Source: Cellulosilyticum sp. | GTDB taxonomy: Bacteria > Bacillota > Clostridia > Lachnospirales > Cellulosilyticaceae | Assembly (NCBI GenBank): GCA_015058045.1 | Contig: SVDC01000022.1 | Coordinates: 1 to 62,009 of the forward strand | Length of the DNA stretch: 62,009 nucleotides | Direction of reading: 5' to 3' | Shown: positions 61,980 through 62,009 of the stretch, piece by piece | How the letters are laid out: each line of letters begins with the position of its first letter | Numbering within the stretch: position 1 is the first letter of the stretch | Position numbers and translations under genes: made by a program | The notes under the pieces: generated by a model | The model's input: only the letters and a program-made list of their open reading frames with translations | Told to the model about the DNA's origin: nothing | Databases searched by the model: none

Positions 61980-62009
61980 AGCAGAAATGATGAAACTAAA
62001 ACACAATAA
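61963..62009 (+). CDS. ABC-2 permease, 5' end only
   Basis: The ATG at 61963 has GGGGGAG 6 nt upstream and overlaps the ATPase gene by 17 nt. The 15 visible residues read MYHIIRAEMMKLKHN, the same kind of basic start as the permeases at 50910 and 51660. The gene is cut by the window edge. Confidence 0.75.
   Translation, partial: MYHIIRAEMMKLKHN

Noticed and set aside
1..62009. Insertion sequences, prophage or integron
   Set aside because: No transposase, integrase, terminal repeats or phage structural genes were recognised anywhere in the window.

Overview
The window is low-GC DNA from an anaerobic Gram-positive (Firmicutes, Clostridia). AT-rich intergenic regions, strong AGGAGG-type ribosome sites, frequent TTG/GTG starts, many U-tailed hairpin terminators, a group B-like [FeFe] hydrogenase, and glycan-degrading genes (GH74, GH31, uxuA, an Lpl/Ytc-type sugar ABC importer) all fit a fibre-degrading Lachnospiraceae-type organism. 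Cellulosilyticum is my best guess, by inference only. There is no prophage, transposase or CRISPR array. The window looks like chromosome rather than a mobile island, and both ends cut through genes.

Layout. 0.1-3.3 kb: three-gene ABC importer (lipoprotein, permease, ATPase) of the TrpXYZ-like family with a clear sigma-A promoter. 3.5-11.2 kb: membrane proteins, an RDD protein, a MATE exporter, a small HTH protein, a ROK sugar kinase, an MFS drug exporter behind a leader-peptide/attenuator arrangement, and a membrane-bound MutS-like ATPase. 11.4-17.2 kb: a MalT-type LuxR regulator, a DUF2442 protein, a chemoreceptor and a TRIC-family channel. 17.5-22.1 kb: xyloglucan module, a GH74 followed by a GH31 alpha-xylosidase-like enzyme, neither with a signal peptide. 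22.2-26.3 kb: a cation/proton antiporter behind a structured, terminator-bearing leader, then an M23-like protein and a surface 5'-nucleotidase. 26.4-29.4 kb: a BlaI/M56 (BlaR1-like) sensory pair with a clear palindromic operator. 29.6-31.8 kb: CvfB, an SdpI-like/STAS-like fusion and a GNAT. 32-37.7 kb: uronate module, uxuA plus importer plus a GntR/FCD repressor, with a matching operator between the -35 and -10 boxes of the uxuA promoter. 38-44 kb: a small XRE/membrane protein pair, a two-component system and a heterodimeric ABC exporter. 44.2-47.5 kb: a Nudix hydrolase overlapping a PLD-helicase-DUF3427-like protein.

47.7-62 kb is dominated by envelope-stress and peptide-resistance functions. 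It holds a two-component system divergent from a lantibiotic/bacitracin-immunity-type ABC operon, a hydrogenase, a three-repeat PepSY protein, an ECF sigma/anti-sigma pair with its own ECF-type promoter, tRNA-Pro(GGG), a BceAB-like transporter with its response regulator and single-TM kinase, and a further immunity-type ABC operon cut by the right edge. The BceAB-like promoter and the last ABC promoter share a roughly 30-bp element with 11-bp-phased repeats, which suggests one regulator controls both.

The points I find most worth following are the switch-like leaders at 7947-8040 and 22211-22317, the shared response-regulator boxes, the BlaI operator with a non-beta-lactam M56 sensor, the apparently cytoplasmic GH74, the Nudix/PLD-helicase pair, a related hairpin repeat present twice, and a possible small RNA at 54.77-54.83 kb.
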